In this document: positions 50,701 to 61,547 of the stretch, piece by piece
How the letters are laid out: each line of letters begins with the position of its first letter
Numbering within the stretch: the first letter of the stretch is position 1
DNA from: Tachypleus tridentatus
Taxonomy: Eukaryota > Arthropoda > Merostomata > Xiphosura > Limulidae
Assembly: GCF_004210375.1 (NCBI RefSeq)
Contig: NC_134834.1
Span: forward strand, 145,361,009-145,425,008
Direction of reading: 5' to 3'
DNA length: 64,000 bases
Notes under the pieces: model-generated
The model's database searches: none
What the model saw: the letters and a program-made list of their open reading frames with translations, nothing else
What the model was told of the DNA's origin: nothing
Program-made: the position numbers and the translations under genes

Positions 50701-52889
50701 CTCTCAATCCAAATAAGGTTATATAATCAAAACATCAATAAGAAGATGAAATATCCTATGGAAAATGTCAAAGGATGGCACACTGAAAAGCGTATGGAGC
50801 TGTTAGGAAATGCATGCCCTCGTTTGTCAAACAAAGCTGAGATCTGATGCTTAGGACTGATTGTTTAGAATTAAGCATAAAGCTACACAATGGGCTATCT
50901 GTGCTCTGCCCACCATAAGTATTGAAGCCCAGTTTCTAGCAGTGTGAGTCCTTATACATACCACTGGAAGGCCTGACTTTAAATAATATATCTATGAACA
51001 GCTGCTTTGTAATTGTGGATAAACTAAGTACTTGTTTTACAAAATTTAAATTATTTTATACACAAAATTATAATTTTTCAACATTACAGGTCATAAAACT
51101 GAGCAATGACTGTAGTAACTACACTATTCGTTATGCCTTTTAACAGCATTAGGGCCCGAGATGCAAAAATAAATACACATACTAAAAACAGAGATAATTC
51201 AATGATAAGTATTAAAAAAAGGTATTTAATGATGTCTGCTTAATTATTTTTAAACATGCAATTACACTACAAGTGAGTTAATTTTAATCACCTGAAAAAA
51301 CACACTCATCATGGAAAAGTCACATTGCCCTAATACATCCACTACTTGTATATATATGAGAGGATATGTGGAATTTGAGGCCTGTAAAAGTTAAGCAATA
51401 ACAAGGACAATAAGTAAACTGATAAAAAAAAAAAAAGACAATAAACAGCAACTAGTTTCATATTTATGTAATCATTTACTTCAAACACCTTACAAGACCA
51501 AATATACTGGAAGGTAAGAAATTTTATTGTTTTTAAAACAAAACTAACATTGATAGAGTGAATACACAATCAATTTCCAACTTTCAGTGGAGTTTACACA
51601 GCCTCAAAAAAATATATGTGGAAATAGGAGTAAATTTTCCTGATTTTAAAAACAGAATAACTATTACTCTCAAGATAATGATGAAATTAAATGCAACATT
51701 TCTAATGCAGAAATGTCTATACACTGAAGCCCTGCTGCAGCACAGAAATAATTATAATGTGCAGGTCAGTCTTGGAAAGCAACTGTCATTTAAATTTATC
51801 TGTTTAATTGGTTTATCAGTACTACTTCAATTGGCTTGATGCTTCGAAAGAACAGTGTTATAGTACAGTCTCAATAACACAAGCCCTGTAGACTGTATTA
51901 CAGCTAGAAACCTGTGTAATTGCTTTACACATAAAAGTGGTACAAAAGTATATTTTTAACCTCAATCTTTTTGTATTTGAATTAATACAACCAGGAGTGA
52001 ATTGGGAAATTAAAATGTTCCACAACTTTCATTTTAATATCAGCTATCTAGTAAACAGAAAAAATATCCCCCCTTAAAAAAAATCAAATAGGGTACTGCA
52101 GTTAATGCTGCATAGCCTATATGTTATTACTATTTAAACAACTCACCCACCAATTAAAATTATATATGTCCTCAATGTTTATTAAACTCATTAACCACCT
52201 TAGTAATTCTATCAATCTGCCAACCACACATAGATCCATAACGAACACAAATGAACTGAAACTACCTCACAAAATAAAAGAGGAATCTTAAAATCCTGTT
52301 TATTACTCATCTACACTATAAGCCATTAATGGGAAACTGAAAACCATATTTAAAAACACAAATTAAATAGTGTTTAATAAAATAACTAACAGTTTTTTCA
52401 ATGGACCACCACAAAATTGGAATTTTCCTGGTATTACTGTGACCCAATCCACCACTGAACACACAGGTATACTAATCAAATCCTCTAGCTTTAAAATAAC
52501 AAATATGTTTTTTGTCAGTTGGTTCATTATAAATGTTTATGAAGCTAAAGATGTATTTATTCTTATAAAATACAGTAACACCTTCTGTCTAGAAACTATT
52601 TTCTTATTATTTAGTTTCAGCACCCTTTACTAACACCTAACAGCCATTCATTGAACTTTTCATTTAAGACTAAACAACAAAATAGATCAGGGATAGAAAT
52701 AATGATACCAAATTACATTCACTTGATGGGAAGCTATCAGGAAGATGGGAAGCTATCAGGAAGATTACATTCACTCATGTAAAGTAATATTTCCCCACAA
52801 ATTGTTTTTCACTTAATCAATGCAATATGTTGGCCATAACTAAAGGAATGCAGATGAACCATGCATTCCCTTATTGAGAATGGCAACTA

Positions 52890-52920
<31 letters not shown>

Positions 52921-54029
52921 TAGCAAAGTGAAATTCTTTAGGAATGTAATATATCAATCCCTACAGATGTCATCTTGACAAGACTATAGCTAAAAATACA
53001 TGTGCAGATTAAGTTAAGACATGTAGAACACTAGTTGAAGGAGTCAAGAGTACTGTTATGTGTGACTCATACAAAGATAAACAGTGGTTGTTTTTTAGAC
53101 ATCACACGTATTTCTCCATCAGAATATGAGTAAAACAAGACAGAACCAGGTAATTTAGTGAAAAATGTTCAACGTATTATCAATCATTCACAAAAACAAC
53201 CCTTGTTGATTATTACAGGACTAAGTGATGCATACCATTATTATAATGTCTATGAAATTTTTGTATAAAGAATTAAATTAATACAGTTACTTGGGTGACA
53301 TGTTATAAAAAATCCTTTCTCTACTATATTTTGTATCAATCTAATTCACAAATTCAAAATATTAAAAAATTGTGAAAATTAAACTGTTTTCATGAAATTG
53401 TTGACTTGAAATTACCTGATAATTTGTCTTTATTTGACCTCTTGAAATACTTACTAAAAACAACTTAAAAAATAAAAAATGAGCACAGTATATAGATAAT
53501 ACTAACGTGTGTCCTACTTTCTATGTCAAATTGACACATCAGAATAAACTATAGTCATATCCAATGAGTAACCCAACACTCAGTGACCACCTTGCTTCAT
53601 CCATTTTATTGACATACAATCTTCCTATTTTGGTTCCAGGTTACACTAGTGTCCCACTGTTTACTGTAGTATCAGCTTTTGATGTGTGTATATGTATGTA
53701 TGTATAAGCTCTTGTATGTATATGATGTGTAATGCACTACCATGGGCTGTTATGTTGACAAGGTTTATGCTAACCAATATTTATTGAACTTGTATTATAA
53801 TGGTCAGCTCATTCAAACTTACCCATCTCCTGGGATTTCTCTTAAACTAAGGTTCATCACTGCTAACTGATTATTAAAACTGGCAAAGTTCTCATCATCA
53901 GCCAGATACGAGTCATGAAACTTGCTCTGTCTGTCTTTCTGGTGTGCTGGCTTCACAATATTCTTCTCACCTCGTTTTGTCCCACTCTTAGCTGAAGTAT
54001 CAGTTTTTTGACGTCCCATGTGTTCATCC
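32579..54029 (-). CDS. OTUD3: OTUD3-like deubiquitinase, eight coding exons
   Basis: This is an OTU-family cysteine protease that removes ubiquitin from substrates; human OTUD3 acts on PTEN, among others. I joined eight exons by hand: 53823-54029 (ATG 54017-54019), 42542-42690, 41745-41857, 40403-40525, 38092-38268, 36284-36389, 33707-33876 and 32579-32740 (stop 32579-32581). Every junction is GT-AG and all phases agree, giving 398 residues, about the length of human OTUD3. The order is: lysine-rich N-terminus (1-45), OTU domain (about 50-190) with the DGNC motif at Asp65-Cys68 and GEHY at His174, a Ser/Thr-rich linker (about 215-240), a UBA-like stretch (about 240-286), the conserved RIFG motif near residue 308, and a basic tail starting [10 protein letters not shown]. 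The OTU core ([51 protein letters not shown]) matches the family closely. All catalytic residues are present. The 5' UTR exon is not located; an acceptor precedes the ATG exon. Confidence 0.95.
32935..33038. repeat. 52-bp tandem duplication in OTUD3 intron 7
   Basis: Two nearly identical units beginning AACTTCACAGTTACATATTT; they differ by only a few bases, so the event is fairly recent. Confidence 0.9.
33707..33876 (-). CDS. OTUD3: OTUD3 coding exon 7
   Basis: The acceptor CATTTCTAG ends at 33877. I placed the donor at GTCAGG, starting at 33706, because it is the site that keeps phase 0 into exon 8; it is weaker than the other donors. The exon encodes [20 protein letters not shown], matching the conserved PLW..G.G.RIFG segment of OTUD3, then a poorly conserved linker. 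Confidence 0.85.
36284..36389 (-). CDS. OTUD3: OTUD3 coding exon 6 (UBA-like)
   Basis: The acceptor CTTTAG ends at 36390 and the donor GTACTT begins at 36283. The exon is 106 nt, phase 0 in and phase 1 out. It encodes [20 protein letters not shown] and DCIMNLL, which fits the second and third helices of a UBA-like domain. Confidence 0.87.
36588..36845 (-). mobile_element. SINE type A, old, OTUD3 intron 5
   Basis: Strongly diverged, but tail, body and head can be followed in order. It lies between exons 5 and 6 of OTUD3. Confidence 0.75.
38092..38268 (-). CDS. OTUD3: OTUD3 coding exon 5 (linker)
   Basis: The acceptor AATTTTAG ends at 38269 and the weaker donor GTTAGA begins at 38091. The exon is 177 nt, phase 0. 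It encodes a basic then Ser/Thr-rich linker ([20 protein letters not shown]) and the first helix of a UBA-like region, [12 protein letters not shown], aligning with the same position in vertebrate OTUD3. Confidence 0.88.
39133..39403 (+). mobile_element. SINE type A, OTUD3 intron 4
   Basis: Complete, with a perfect 12-bp target duplication AAGAACTCATAA (39121-39132 and 39404-39415). Confidence 0.95.
40403..40525 (-). CDS. OTUD3: OTUD3 coding exon 4 (catalytic His)
   Basis: The acceptor TTTTAAAG ends at 40526 and the donor GTAAGT begins at 40402. The exon is 123 nt, phase 0 at both ends. It encodes [16 protein letters not shown] and [11 protein letters not shown], with the catalytic histidine in GEHY (residue 174 of the assembled protein). 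Confidence 0.95.
41640..41757. repeat. 59-bp tandem duplication across OTUD3 exon 3 donor
   Basis: The units 41640-41698 and 41699-41757 both contain TATAAATTCAT...ACTTATTTGAT...ACCTGCCAAAGA. The second holds the last 13 bases of exon 3 and its donor; the first repeats them in the intron. Confidence 0.9.
41745..41857 (-). CDS. OTUD3: OTUD3 coding exon 3
   Basis: The acceptor CTTATAG ends at 41858 and the donor GTAGGC begins at 41744. The exon is 113 nt and encodes [20 protein letters not shown] and [10 protein letters not shown], ending in phase 0. The donor region is tandemly duplicated just downstream (see findings). Confidence 0.94.
42542..42690 (-). CDS. OTUD3: OTUD3 coding exon 2 (catalytic Cys)
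   Basis: The acceptor TTTTGCAG ends at 42691 and the donor GTAAGT begins at 42541. The exon is 149 nt and encodes the nucleophile segment [10 protein letters not shown], then LEGHTRNHL and [13 protein letters not shown]. It completes the GDGNC motif started in exon 1, about 11 kb away. Confidence 0.95.
43041..43185. repeat. Minisatellite, about 36 bp x 4, OTUD3 intron 1
   Basis: Four units start TATTCAACACCAGG or a close variant at 43041, 43076, 43112 and 43148 and contain CACAGAGAACA(C/T)CCAT. Confidence 0.8.
45328..45460 (-). mobile_element. SINE type B, OTUD3 intron 1
   Basis: Complete minus-strand copy: AGCACAAAGCTACACAATGG tail complement through CTGCTGTGCCACTGG head. Confidence 0.85.
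46130..46465 (-). pseudogene. LINE reverse transcriptase fragment in OTUD3 intron 1
   Basis: Minus-strand frames give [14 protein letters not shown], then [20 protein letters not shown] (like SYLxxRxQxV), then a shifted GVPKG box and a TDDKPLCLF box (like ADDTKLC). The order fits a non-LTR reverse transcriptase. It is short and frameshifted. Confidence 0.5.
47657..47907 (-). mobile_element. SINE type A with internal hairpin, OTUD3 intron 1
   Basis: The tail and head are normal, with CCCTAATA target flanks. In the body, part of the sequence between the tail and the CACCACCCACTGCC block is replaced by an inverted copy of that block (47713-47769). Confidence 0.9.
50858..50975 (-). mobile_element. 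SINE type B, OTUD3 intron 1
   Basis: Near-complete copy with GAATTAAGCATAAAGCTACA and CATACCACTGG ends. Confidence 0.85.
52729..52776. repeat. Short tandem repeat
   Basis: GATGGGAAGCTATCAGGAA occurs twice in tandem. Confidence 0.8.
52890..52921. repeat. Poly(A) plus (TA)n microsatellite
   Basis: A run of A followed by about 11 TA units. Confidence 0.95.
53823..54029 (-). CDS. OTUD3: OTUD3 coding exon 1
   Basis: This exon holds the start codon at 54017-54019 and residues 1-65, plus two bases of Gly66. The acceptor TTTTCCAG lies just upstream at 54030-54031, so the 5' UTR is spliced. The donor GTAAGT begins at 53822. It encodes a lysine-rich tail, then FASFNNQL and the start of the catalytic loop, EIPGDG. 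A second ATG, eight bases upstream, is out of frame; I chose the start that opens the OTUD3 frame. Confidence 0.92.
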
Positions 54030-55472
54030 CTGGAAAAAAAGATGCAAAGCTTTCCTTGTAATACACATTACATTACAATAATGAACTTACCCCTTGAATC
54101 AAAGAGATATAACCATGGAAAGGACAACTGGAGATAACCATTATCCCAATTTTAGCTATCACCAATAGTTATCAATTATTGATCTATTTCTTTGCAACAC
54201 ATAACTATTTAAATTCACATAGTTTAAAAATAATACTAAATAAAAGACCAACATTAAAGCAACAGCCTGATACTGTGACAACTTTTCTAAAACAAAATGC
54301 CAGGCTTAGAGTTGACCATGGAACCACACACATATAATGGATTGTTAAAAAATGCCACTTTAAACTTAGCCTAACCATTACAGTTACAGTATATATACCT
54401 TCATATGTATGTATGTAGATATTTCAAACAGCCTTTCACCACAGTTTACATTAGCTAAATCAAACTTTATAGTTTAATTATGTAGGGCACTCAATAACAA
54501 AATGTGATGCAAACTAGCCCAAAAAATGGAAGTAACTTCTTTGCACAAAAACTGAAAATTATACTTGCAAACTGTAGTAATTTTATAGATTAATCAAAAT
54601 GTCTCATAATAAGACTTATAAGAAAACAAATGTTTATTTGTTGCATGATTTGATTAGATCATAAGATAGAGTTCTTAGCCAAACTGAACATCATAAAAAA
54701 TCAAAAGAAAAATGAACAACAAAAAGTTTAACAACTTTAGACCAGTTATTAATGAATAAAATAGAAATTACGATTGATAAATATTTAGAATTGAAGAATA
54801 AATCAAAACAGAAAACACAAATTACAAATAAGGAGAAAAAAATCACATATCACAAAACATGAACTAAAAGATTTCACTTTCCACAATAATTGTGAATCAC
54901 AAATCATGTAACACGAGTAACATTCTAGACTGGGGGATTTTCAGAAGTAGGTGGAAAAAGTCCGCATAGCGCTGCTCTAGAATTTTGGCTACATGTTAAG
55001 TTCCACTTCTAATACCTCACAAATTATTTTAATTTCACCATCTCCATGAAACACTTTTGAACTGGAATTTCAAGGCTTAAAAAAGTTGAAAATTTTAGTT
55101 ATCTGGTCCGACTGATTCAAAAATACTAAACACGGTAAACTCTAACGGATAAACTGAAAGAGTTTTCGGCCTTTGACCTCGTAAGTTCTAACTAATTCAG
55201 CTGAGACACACGTACTGCCTCTAAGTAACAATGTAAGTTGTAACTTTTTTCGTTAGAACACAGTGCTATTCCAAAAACAAAAACCTAAGTTCGCCATAAA
55301 TTGTTATTTAAAACATTCCTGGATTAATATTATTTAGATAACAAGAACATTTATACCTAAATATTCAATAGAATACTCTACTGAGCTTTGATTACCGTTT
55401 CATCAGAAATATCACCTTCCACAAGGAATAAAACAACTTAGCAAGTATCGCAAACACTGTTCTCTCCGAACG

Positions 55473-55478
55473 GATTGG
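55473..55478 (-). promoter_or_regulatory. CCAAT box, possible OTUD3 promoter
   Basis: CCAAT on the minus strand in a locally more GC-containing stretch about 1.45 kb upstream of the first OTUD3 coding exon, which needs an upstream 5' UTR exon. Its position suits a promoter, but a six-base match is weak. Confidence 0.2.
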
Positions 55479-55910
55479 TTCCAACGACACCTAGACTAAT
55501 GATGAAACCACTGGAAATTCGATGTTTGTTCCAGTTGGTTATTTGCACAAATGCTAATAATATCAGCTTTGTTCATATTTGGAAGATGTATAAATTTTCA
55601 CCTGTTTGTTTCTTTCAAAACTAAGCTCATTTAGTTATAAGATCAAACTTAATATTTTTATCAGTGTAAATCTACATATAAAGTGTGTGACTTTTGCAAA
55701 TCTTAGGCCCATCAAAAACTCTGGAACAATAAACAATCACAGGCTAAAAAAATTAAAATGCATATTTATATATAATTTCTAGTTTCTTTAAAAACAATAA
55801 TATATATATATAAGTGATATAAAGACCGAACTACATCTCACTGAGAGAGGAAAACGATTATAACTTAAAACGTTTTTAGAGTATTCGGAAATGTTTGCTT
55901 CTAGTATATG

Positions 55911-56191
55911 CGGCCCGGCATGGCCAGATGGGTTAAGGCGTTCAACTCGTAATCCGAGAGTCGCGGGTTCGAATCCCGGTAGCACCAAACATGCTCGCCC
56001 TTTCAGCCGTGGGGGCGTTATAAAGTGACGATCAATCCCACTATTCTTTGGTAAAAGAGTAGCTCAAGAGTTGGTGGTGGGTGGTGATGACTAGCTGCCT
56101 TTTCTCTAGTCTTACACTACTAAATCAGGGACGGCTAGCACAGATAACCCTCGAGTAGCTTTGCGCGAAATTCAAAAAACAAACAAACAAA
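55911..56191 (+). mobile_element. SINE type A, near consensus
   Basis: Head GGCCCGGCATGGCCAGATGG, perfect B box GGTTCGAATCCC, full body, (CAAA)n tail. Close to full length; the flanks CTAGTATATG / CTAGTGTGTG suggest a target duplication. Confidence 0.95.
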
Positions 56192-56267
56192 CTAGTGTGT
56201 GTAGAAAACATGATAAAATTATCAGTTTGTTTAATTTAATCAAAGTAGGAATGTTTCTCTTTTAGAA

Positions 56268-56396
56268 AGCGCCACCAGTGGCTCAGCGGTATGTCTGGGG
56301 ACTTACATAGCAAAAAACCGGGTTTTGATACCCGCAGTGGGCAGAGTACAGATAGCCCATTGAGTAGCTTTGTGCTTAATTCAAAATAACAACAAC
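56268..56396 (+). mobile_element. SINE type B, full length
   Basis: Head GCCACCAGTGGCTCAGCGGT, B-box-like GGGTTTTGATACCC, tail GTAGCTTTGTGCTTAATTC then (AAC)n. Best copy of this family in the window. Confidence 0.9.
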
Positions 56397-57004
56397 AACC
56401 TTTAGAAAGTATAATCGATTAACATTATAACGGTAAATACCCCTTCTTTCTTAGAAAAATGAAGTGATTACATTAATTACTTTGTATAAAATATCCCAGT
56501 TTTCTTATTTTAAAAAAACCCTCAATCAGTTATTTAACTATAATTACAATGGATCTTACCTACCTAACACTAAAAATTAATGGTGTAAAATTAGAGGCTG
56601 AAAATAAAACGAGTCTGATTATTTAATATTATATAATATGGCAACAAATCACGAGAAATGACTCAGCGCTTCAATTAAAAACTTTTGAGTAACGACAACA
56701 TGTGAATACTAATTGTCAGCTGCTAATATATTTTGAAGCCAAAGTATTTGTAACAAATAGTGTTGCAGAACCATGTTTTGCCGTCGTTAAAGGTTTGACT
56801 GTATCATGTCTTGTTGGGTCAGACTTTGTAAGCAAACCAAACCTACTCTTAATGTGTTTACCATTGTTATTAAATTAAATATTCCATATGTTAGATGTGA
56901 CTACGATTCTGAAAGCATAATAATCAAAGAAAAATAGTGTTCACATTTTAAGAGTAAAGAGTGTGAACAATTAAAACAATCTGTGTTGAAATGTGCAGAT
57001 ATTT

Positions 57005-57660
57005 TTAACGATAAATCTGGCCTCACAGATTTGTGTGAACATAGTATCATACTCACTAGTGAAAGGCTAGTGTTTAGTAAACCTTATTGCCTTTCTTAAT
57101 TATAAATCCTACGTGATCAAGTGTTTCTTGATGAATTAACTGAATCCTTCACGTTTTCTTTATTATCTTCAGTAGTTAATGCCAAGAAGAAAACTAATGA
57201 TATTAAAACCTATGTAGAAAAATCAAATAAACTATCTGAATCTTACAGATATCCATTGCTTCTTATAAGATATAATTTGAATATTTTGTCGGGTGCAACC
57301 TCTATCAGTACATTAGATTTATCAAGTGAATGGTGGAAAATACCTGTAAAGTGAAGGATTAACATAAAACTGATTTCATAATTAATAAATGATACTTGAC
57401 ATTATCAATTTAAAATAATATCCTTTGGTCTCAAAATTGCACCTTTCAAAGATTTACGGACAAGGCTTTAGCAGAAGCAAATGACTGTTTCGTAACTCAT
57501 ATTGATTATCGTTTTGTGTCTTCACCCACCTTTGAAGAACACCTGAAAGACCTTGAATTTATTTTTTACAAGCTTCATATATCAAATCTTACTGTAAAAT
57601 TTCATAAAACTAATTTTACCAACTATAAATATTATATTTAGGACTTAAAGTTACTTCAAG
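57005..57660 (+). pseudogene. Ty3/gypsy reverse transcriptase fragment
   Basis: Plus-strand pieces follow a gypsy pol: a protease-RT linker resembling SGLTDLCEHSIILTSERLVF (about 57015), VVNAKKKTND, SYRYPLLLI, ILSGATSISTLDLSSEWWKI (about 57285), ISFGLKIAP (like FGLCNAP), then the region around a lost YIDD box and a closing KTNFTNYKYYI. There are several stops and frameshifts. Confidence 0.7.
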
Positions 57661-57805
57661 AGTTCATTCTACCGCTAGCCTTGTAAAAAGTTCATCGATT
57701 TTCGTTACTGCAGTAAACTCACCATTTCTGCCTGTTAAGAAGTCAACAGTAAGTCGTATTTCAAGTCTTAGAGCTTCTTAAGAGTTTAAAAAGATATTTA
57801 TATAT

Positions 57806-58101
57806 GTACCAAGTTATAAAGAGTGTAGGAGAGAAAACTGTGACTCTTTGTTTGGGCGAAGGGTCACTAGAATGGTGGGAGGCTTTGGAATCAGAAATGG
57901 CTTTCGAACATTGAAAAGAACTTAAAGAAACCTTGACTAATTTGTACCCAGCAGTGTTGGATAACGTCGAATTGGCTAACTAATTCTTTAATAGGAAGTA
58001 TCCCATGAATACAAGGACGTCAGTTGAGACCTTTATTTGGAAAACTGTAAAAATGAATATATCATGGAACCTTGAAGTTACAGGGAGAGAGAAATTGTAA
58101 T
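57806..58101 (+). pseudogene. Gag-like retroelement fragment
   Basis: One frame runs with two internal stops: MYQVIKSVGEKTVTLCLGEG, then SLEWWEALESEMAFEH and KELKETLTNLYPAVLDNVEL. The pattern of a WW/EAL turn followed by a long amphipathic stretch resembles LTR-retroelement capsid. The match is by pattern only. It lies after the RT piece, so it is not in normal gag-pol order. Confidence 0.35.
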
Positions 58102-59534
58102 ATGTATACTTTAAAAAATGTGTGTTTCTTGTTCATTCCTCTGCCAATGCCTGTATCGTTTTATAAACTTTAGAACATCAGCAATAGATACAGAAAAGTG
58201 GTATTCTTGTATCCTTACTTTAACTCTTTCTTTATATTGACACACGAATCCTTGGCTGTGTAAATGTAAATACCTTATAAGGAGAAATAATTCATGTTCC
58301 TGAATCTTCAGCTTGATCTTCTATAGCTTCCAACTATGATTTATCTTACTGGAAGTTTATTAAAAGTTTGAAGACCAGCTAAACTGTGATAATCAATGCT
58401 GCAACATGGTCATATGTACTTTGAGTAGGTTGAGAAGGAGATATAAGTACATCTTTAGCAGGATATATCGAAGAATGAAAAGAGGATACATCATCAGAAG
58501 TACTTTTTCTTGTAAAGAACGACCTTCTGTAACTGACATTCCTGTTTTGCCGCAACTGTCTAGGATTATTACTATCTATTTCTATGTCCAGAGAAGTTTT
58601 AATGGGAAAATATATGTAATTCTTCCTATTAGAAACATTACATTGTTCTGCAGTTCTACCTGATCTTGGATCTGTTAACTCGTATACTAATGGAGTAACA
58701 CACTTAGTAATTTCGAAAGATCATTCCTCTCAGAGCAAATCTTGCAATAAAATTATTTACTGTAGAAGATAATAGATGTGTTCCTAATAGTACTAAGTCA
58801 CTTACTTTAAATGTGTTTGGGCATCTCTTACAGTTGTATGTTTATAGCTGTCACTCCTGAATTTTTCAATGTTGGATATTACTTTCTGTAACAAGTAGAT
58901 CTGTCACCATGTGTCTTAGCACTTGCACCTGTTCCATTAATACTAATACAGAATGCTTCATACTTGCCACATAAGCTTCACTAATTTGAAGTAATAGTTA
59001 TTCTTTACAAAAAGTTAATTTATATCTAATTAAACTCAAGTTATTACTGAATTAATCATTCGACAATGAACTTAAAAACAAGCTACTTAAAATTCAAAAC
59101 CCTGTATAATAGGATCTATGTTTGGGCGTCATTGTAACATTAAACAAAAACCGTAATAAAAATGTAATCCGCTATCCATCAGCATTATTTTTACCATTTA
59201 ACATGAATATCTGAATTCTCTCATACTTTAATGTGTTTTTTTCATTTTAAAAATCTGCAATTTATCTTTATCACAGAAATAATTCCTGATGCGAACCAAA
59301 TGTAAAATTCTATCATATTTTTATAACATTAGACGTCGTGCAGTCTATTTATAAACATTTTACATTTCTGATTTCAAAAAAATTCCTGTATCTGACCTTT
59401 CCATCACTGTGATGCATACAGTACACTATACATGCCAAAAATGTCTTTTAGTTTTATTTGCAAATACTGCACAAAATATATTAAAAATAAATATAGGGAT
59501 AGTGTGTGGTGGAATATTTATCCCTTTGCAATAT
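58102..59534. other. No supported gene; possible retroelement debris
   Basis: An open frame at 58406-58663 is basic but matches nothing I know. Its place between gypsy remnants makes TE debris likely. Confidence 0.35.
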
Positions 59535-59632
59535 GGGGTACCCTGATGAAACAGCGGTAAATTTATAAACTTTCAATACTAAAACCCATGTTTGAGTTCC
59601 TGCAGTAGACATAGGAGAGAGCCCAATGTTTT
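59535..59632 (+). mobile_element. SINE type B, degraded
   Basis: CAGCGGTAAATTTATAAACT, a decayed B box, and AGAGAGCCCAATG follow the type B order. Confidence 0.5.
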
Positions 59633-60282
59633 TATTTTTTTCTAGAAGAAGCAAACATTATCAAGTTTCAAGAATAGCGATTTCAGAGAAAGTTACGGGT
59701 GAATAATTAAAGCTTAAGTAATTAATCAAAACGATATGACCAAGAACAATTGATGTTTTCTACATTTATTCTACGACATGTATAGTATATGTGATGAAAT
59801 GTATCTTTGTGGTATGTAAACATACTACATGTTTTATAACTCCTTGTATTAGCATGGGAATATTTCAAAATTTGTTGTTTATTCCTCACTGTGTAGTTCA
59901 CAAATGGTATTGATTAAGAAAGCCGGTAAGTTCCTTTCGCTCTAGCTACCTATTGTTCTGTGAGACCAAGAGAGCACTTTTTGTTTTTCTATGGTAAAGA
60001 CATGTGCTATGTAACTTATGGAATCTGAAGTTAGTTGTAATTCCTTGTGGTAGTCGTGTGATCTATTGAGGTAATGACCCCTTATGTTTCATTGGGAATG
60101 ACTCTAACATTAATGAGTTAAGTAAATAACATGAGATTTTACAATCTGGAACTAAACAGGGTTAGCCATGTTCATGACCCGATTAAGCTATGACGGATTC
60201 GACTTTCCAGAAGTTTCAACGATTTGAAAGAACTACTTTATTAAAAATACCTTCAGATCTAACGAGGTTTCACAGAACGTTT

Positions 60283-60372
60283 TGTTTGTTTTGTTATTAA
60301 GCGCAAAACTACACATTCGGCTATCTTTGAACAACCCATCACGATATTGAAACCATAATTTTAGAAGAACAC
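60283..60372 (-). mobile_element. SINE type B fragment
   Basis: TTATTAAGCGCAAAACTACA through GATATTGAAACCATAATTTT on the plus strand; head missing. Confidence 0.6.
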
Positions 60373-60681
60373 AGAATGTCTTTAAAAAGACTTAATTAAC
60401 CTCTTTCTTAACTAAAATGTCTTGGTTAAATTCTTATTCTGATTTTGTTCTCCTGTATGATGGTTAAAATTAACAACCATTATTTAAGTGTATCTGTTTT
60501 ACTATGCACCAATTCTTGTGTAAACACGTTGAATAATTCTGTTTAATTGATGTTTTTAGCTTTATTTAAAGCATAACATTCAAAACCAGTTATCATTATT
60601 CAGGTATTTCTTTTACTAATTACTTATGGTTATTTGTTTTTGGCAGGTATGTACATAGATATGTCAATTTCTGTCTTGCTT

Positions 60682-60943
60682 TGTTTTCGAGTTTTGCGCA
60701 AAGTTACACGAAGGCTTTCTGAGCTAGCCTTCTTTAATTTTTGAATTGAAAGACTAAAAGGAAAGCAGGTAAGTACCACCAACCGCCAATTCTTGGCTTA
60801 CTCTTTACTAATGAACACTGGAAATGACCACCACATTATAAAGCCCCCACTCTGAATGGTCGAGCATTTTCAGAAACGATATTCGAATCTATGGCTCTCA
60901 AGTTGCCAGTTGAGTGTCCTAACCACCAAGCCATGTCAAGCAT
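60682..60943 (-). mobile_element. SINE type A, degraded
   Basis: All segments are recognisable with many substitutions. Confidence 0.8.
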
Positions 60944-61547
60944 TTGTGTTTTGAAAGGATTTACTGTTATAGTAATTATTGTATAATGGGCTGTGGTTGT
61001 GGTACAATTATCATAAGGACGATAGCAGAAATGGGCCTAGCACAAGTTAAGATCTCAAATACAGTGTAAACAAAACTTCATAAGCATTTCCACCATTGTT
61101 GAGTTGTAAACAAACCAACAGCAGGGTAAGAAATCACCGAAAAATTTGAGAAAGTCGGTAGATTAAAATACATATTTCACAAAATCACAAATTTGTCAAC
61201 CTGACTGATTGACTGACTAAAGTTGTTGGAAAGGGATAGCTCTCTCGTCCCTTCGACTTATGTAAATCTAAATGCACATGATTGAATTACGTCATCATGA
61301 TATTCTCAGTTTTACTTATTGGTCATAACAATAACTAATAAGTTAACACTACTAATGAACTAACAACAATACTCAAGCAGATATATTTTATGATCACGAG
61401 CACGCGCTGTGTGTTGCCAAGTGTCAACAATCCGCCCTCATATCACGTTCGGGTTTGTTTATGTGCACTCAATACTTCATCAACGTGCAACTGTATTAAC
61501 TAGTTAAAAAATGATAACTACATAGGTCATCTAGATCTAGTTTTTAA

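Larger units (their letters stand above)
42691..53822 (-). other. OTUD3 intron 1, 11.1 kb
   Basis: Contains a minisatellite, a LINE fragment, one type A and two type B SINEs, and a T-rich tract at about 48590-49330. No other exon is recognised. Confidence 0.8.

Noticed and set aside
54084..54091. Donor GGGGTAAGTTC on the minus strand, about 60 bp before OTUD3 exon 1
   Set aside because: It would leave an intron of only about 55 bp, too short compared with the other introns; probably chance.
55911..55990. tRNA gene candidates at several sites with a good B box (for example 55911, 17252, 29378)
   Set aside because: Each continues into the same SINE body and tail, lacks a proper cloverleaf acceptor pairing, and is repeated many times. 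They are SINE heads.
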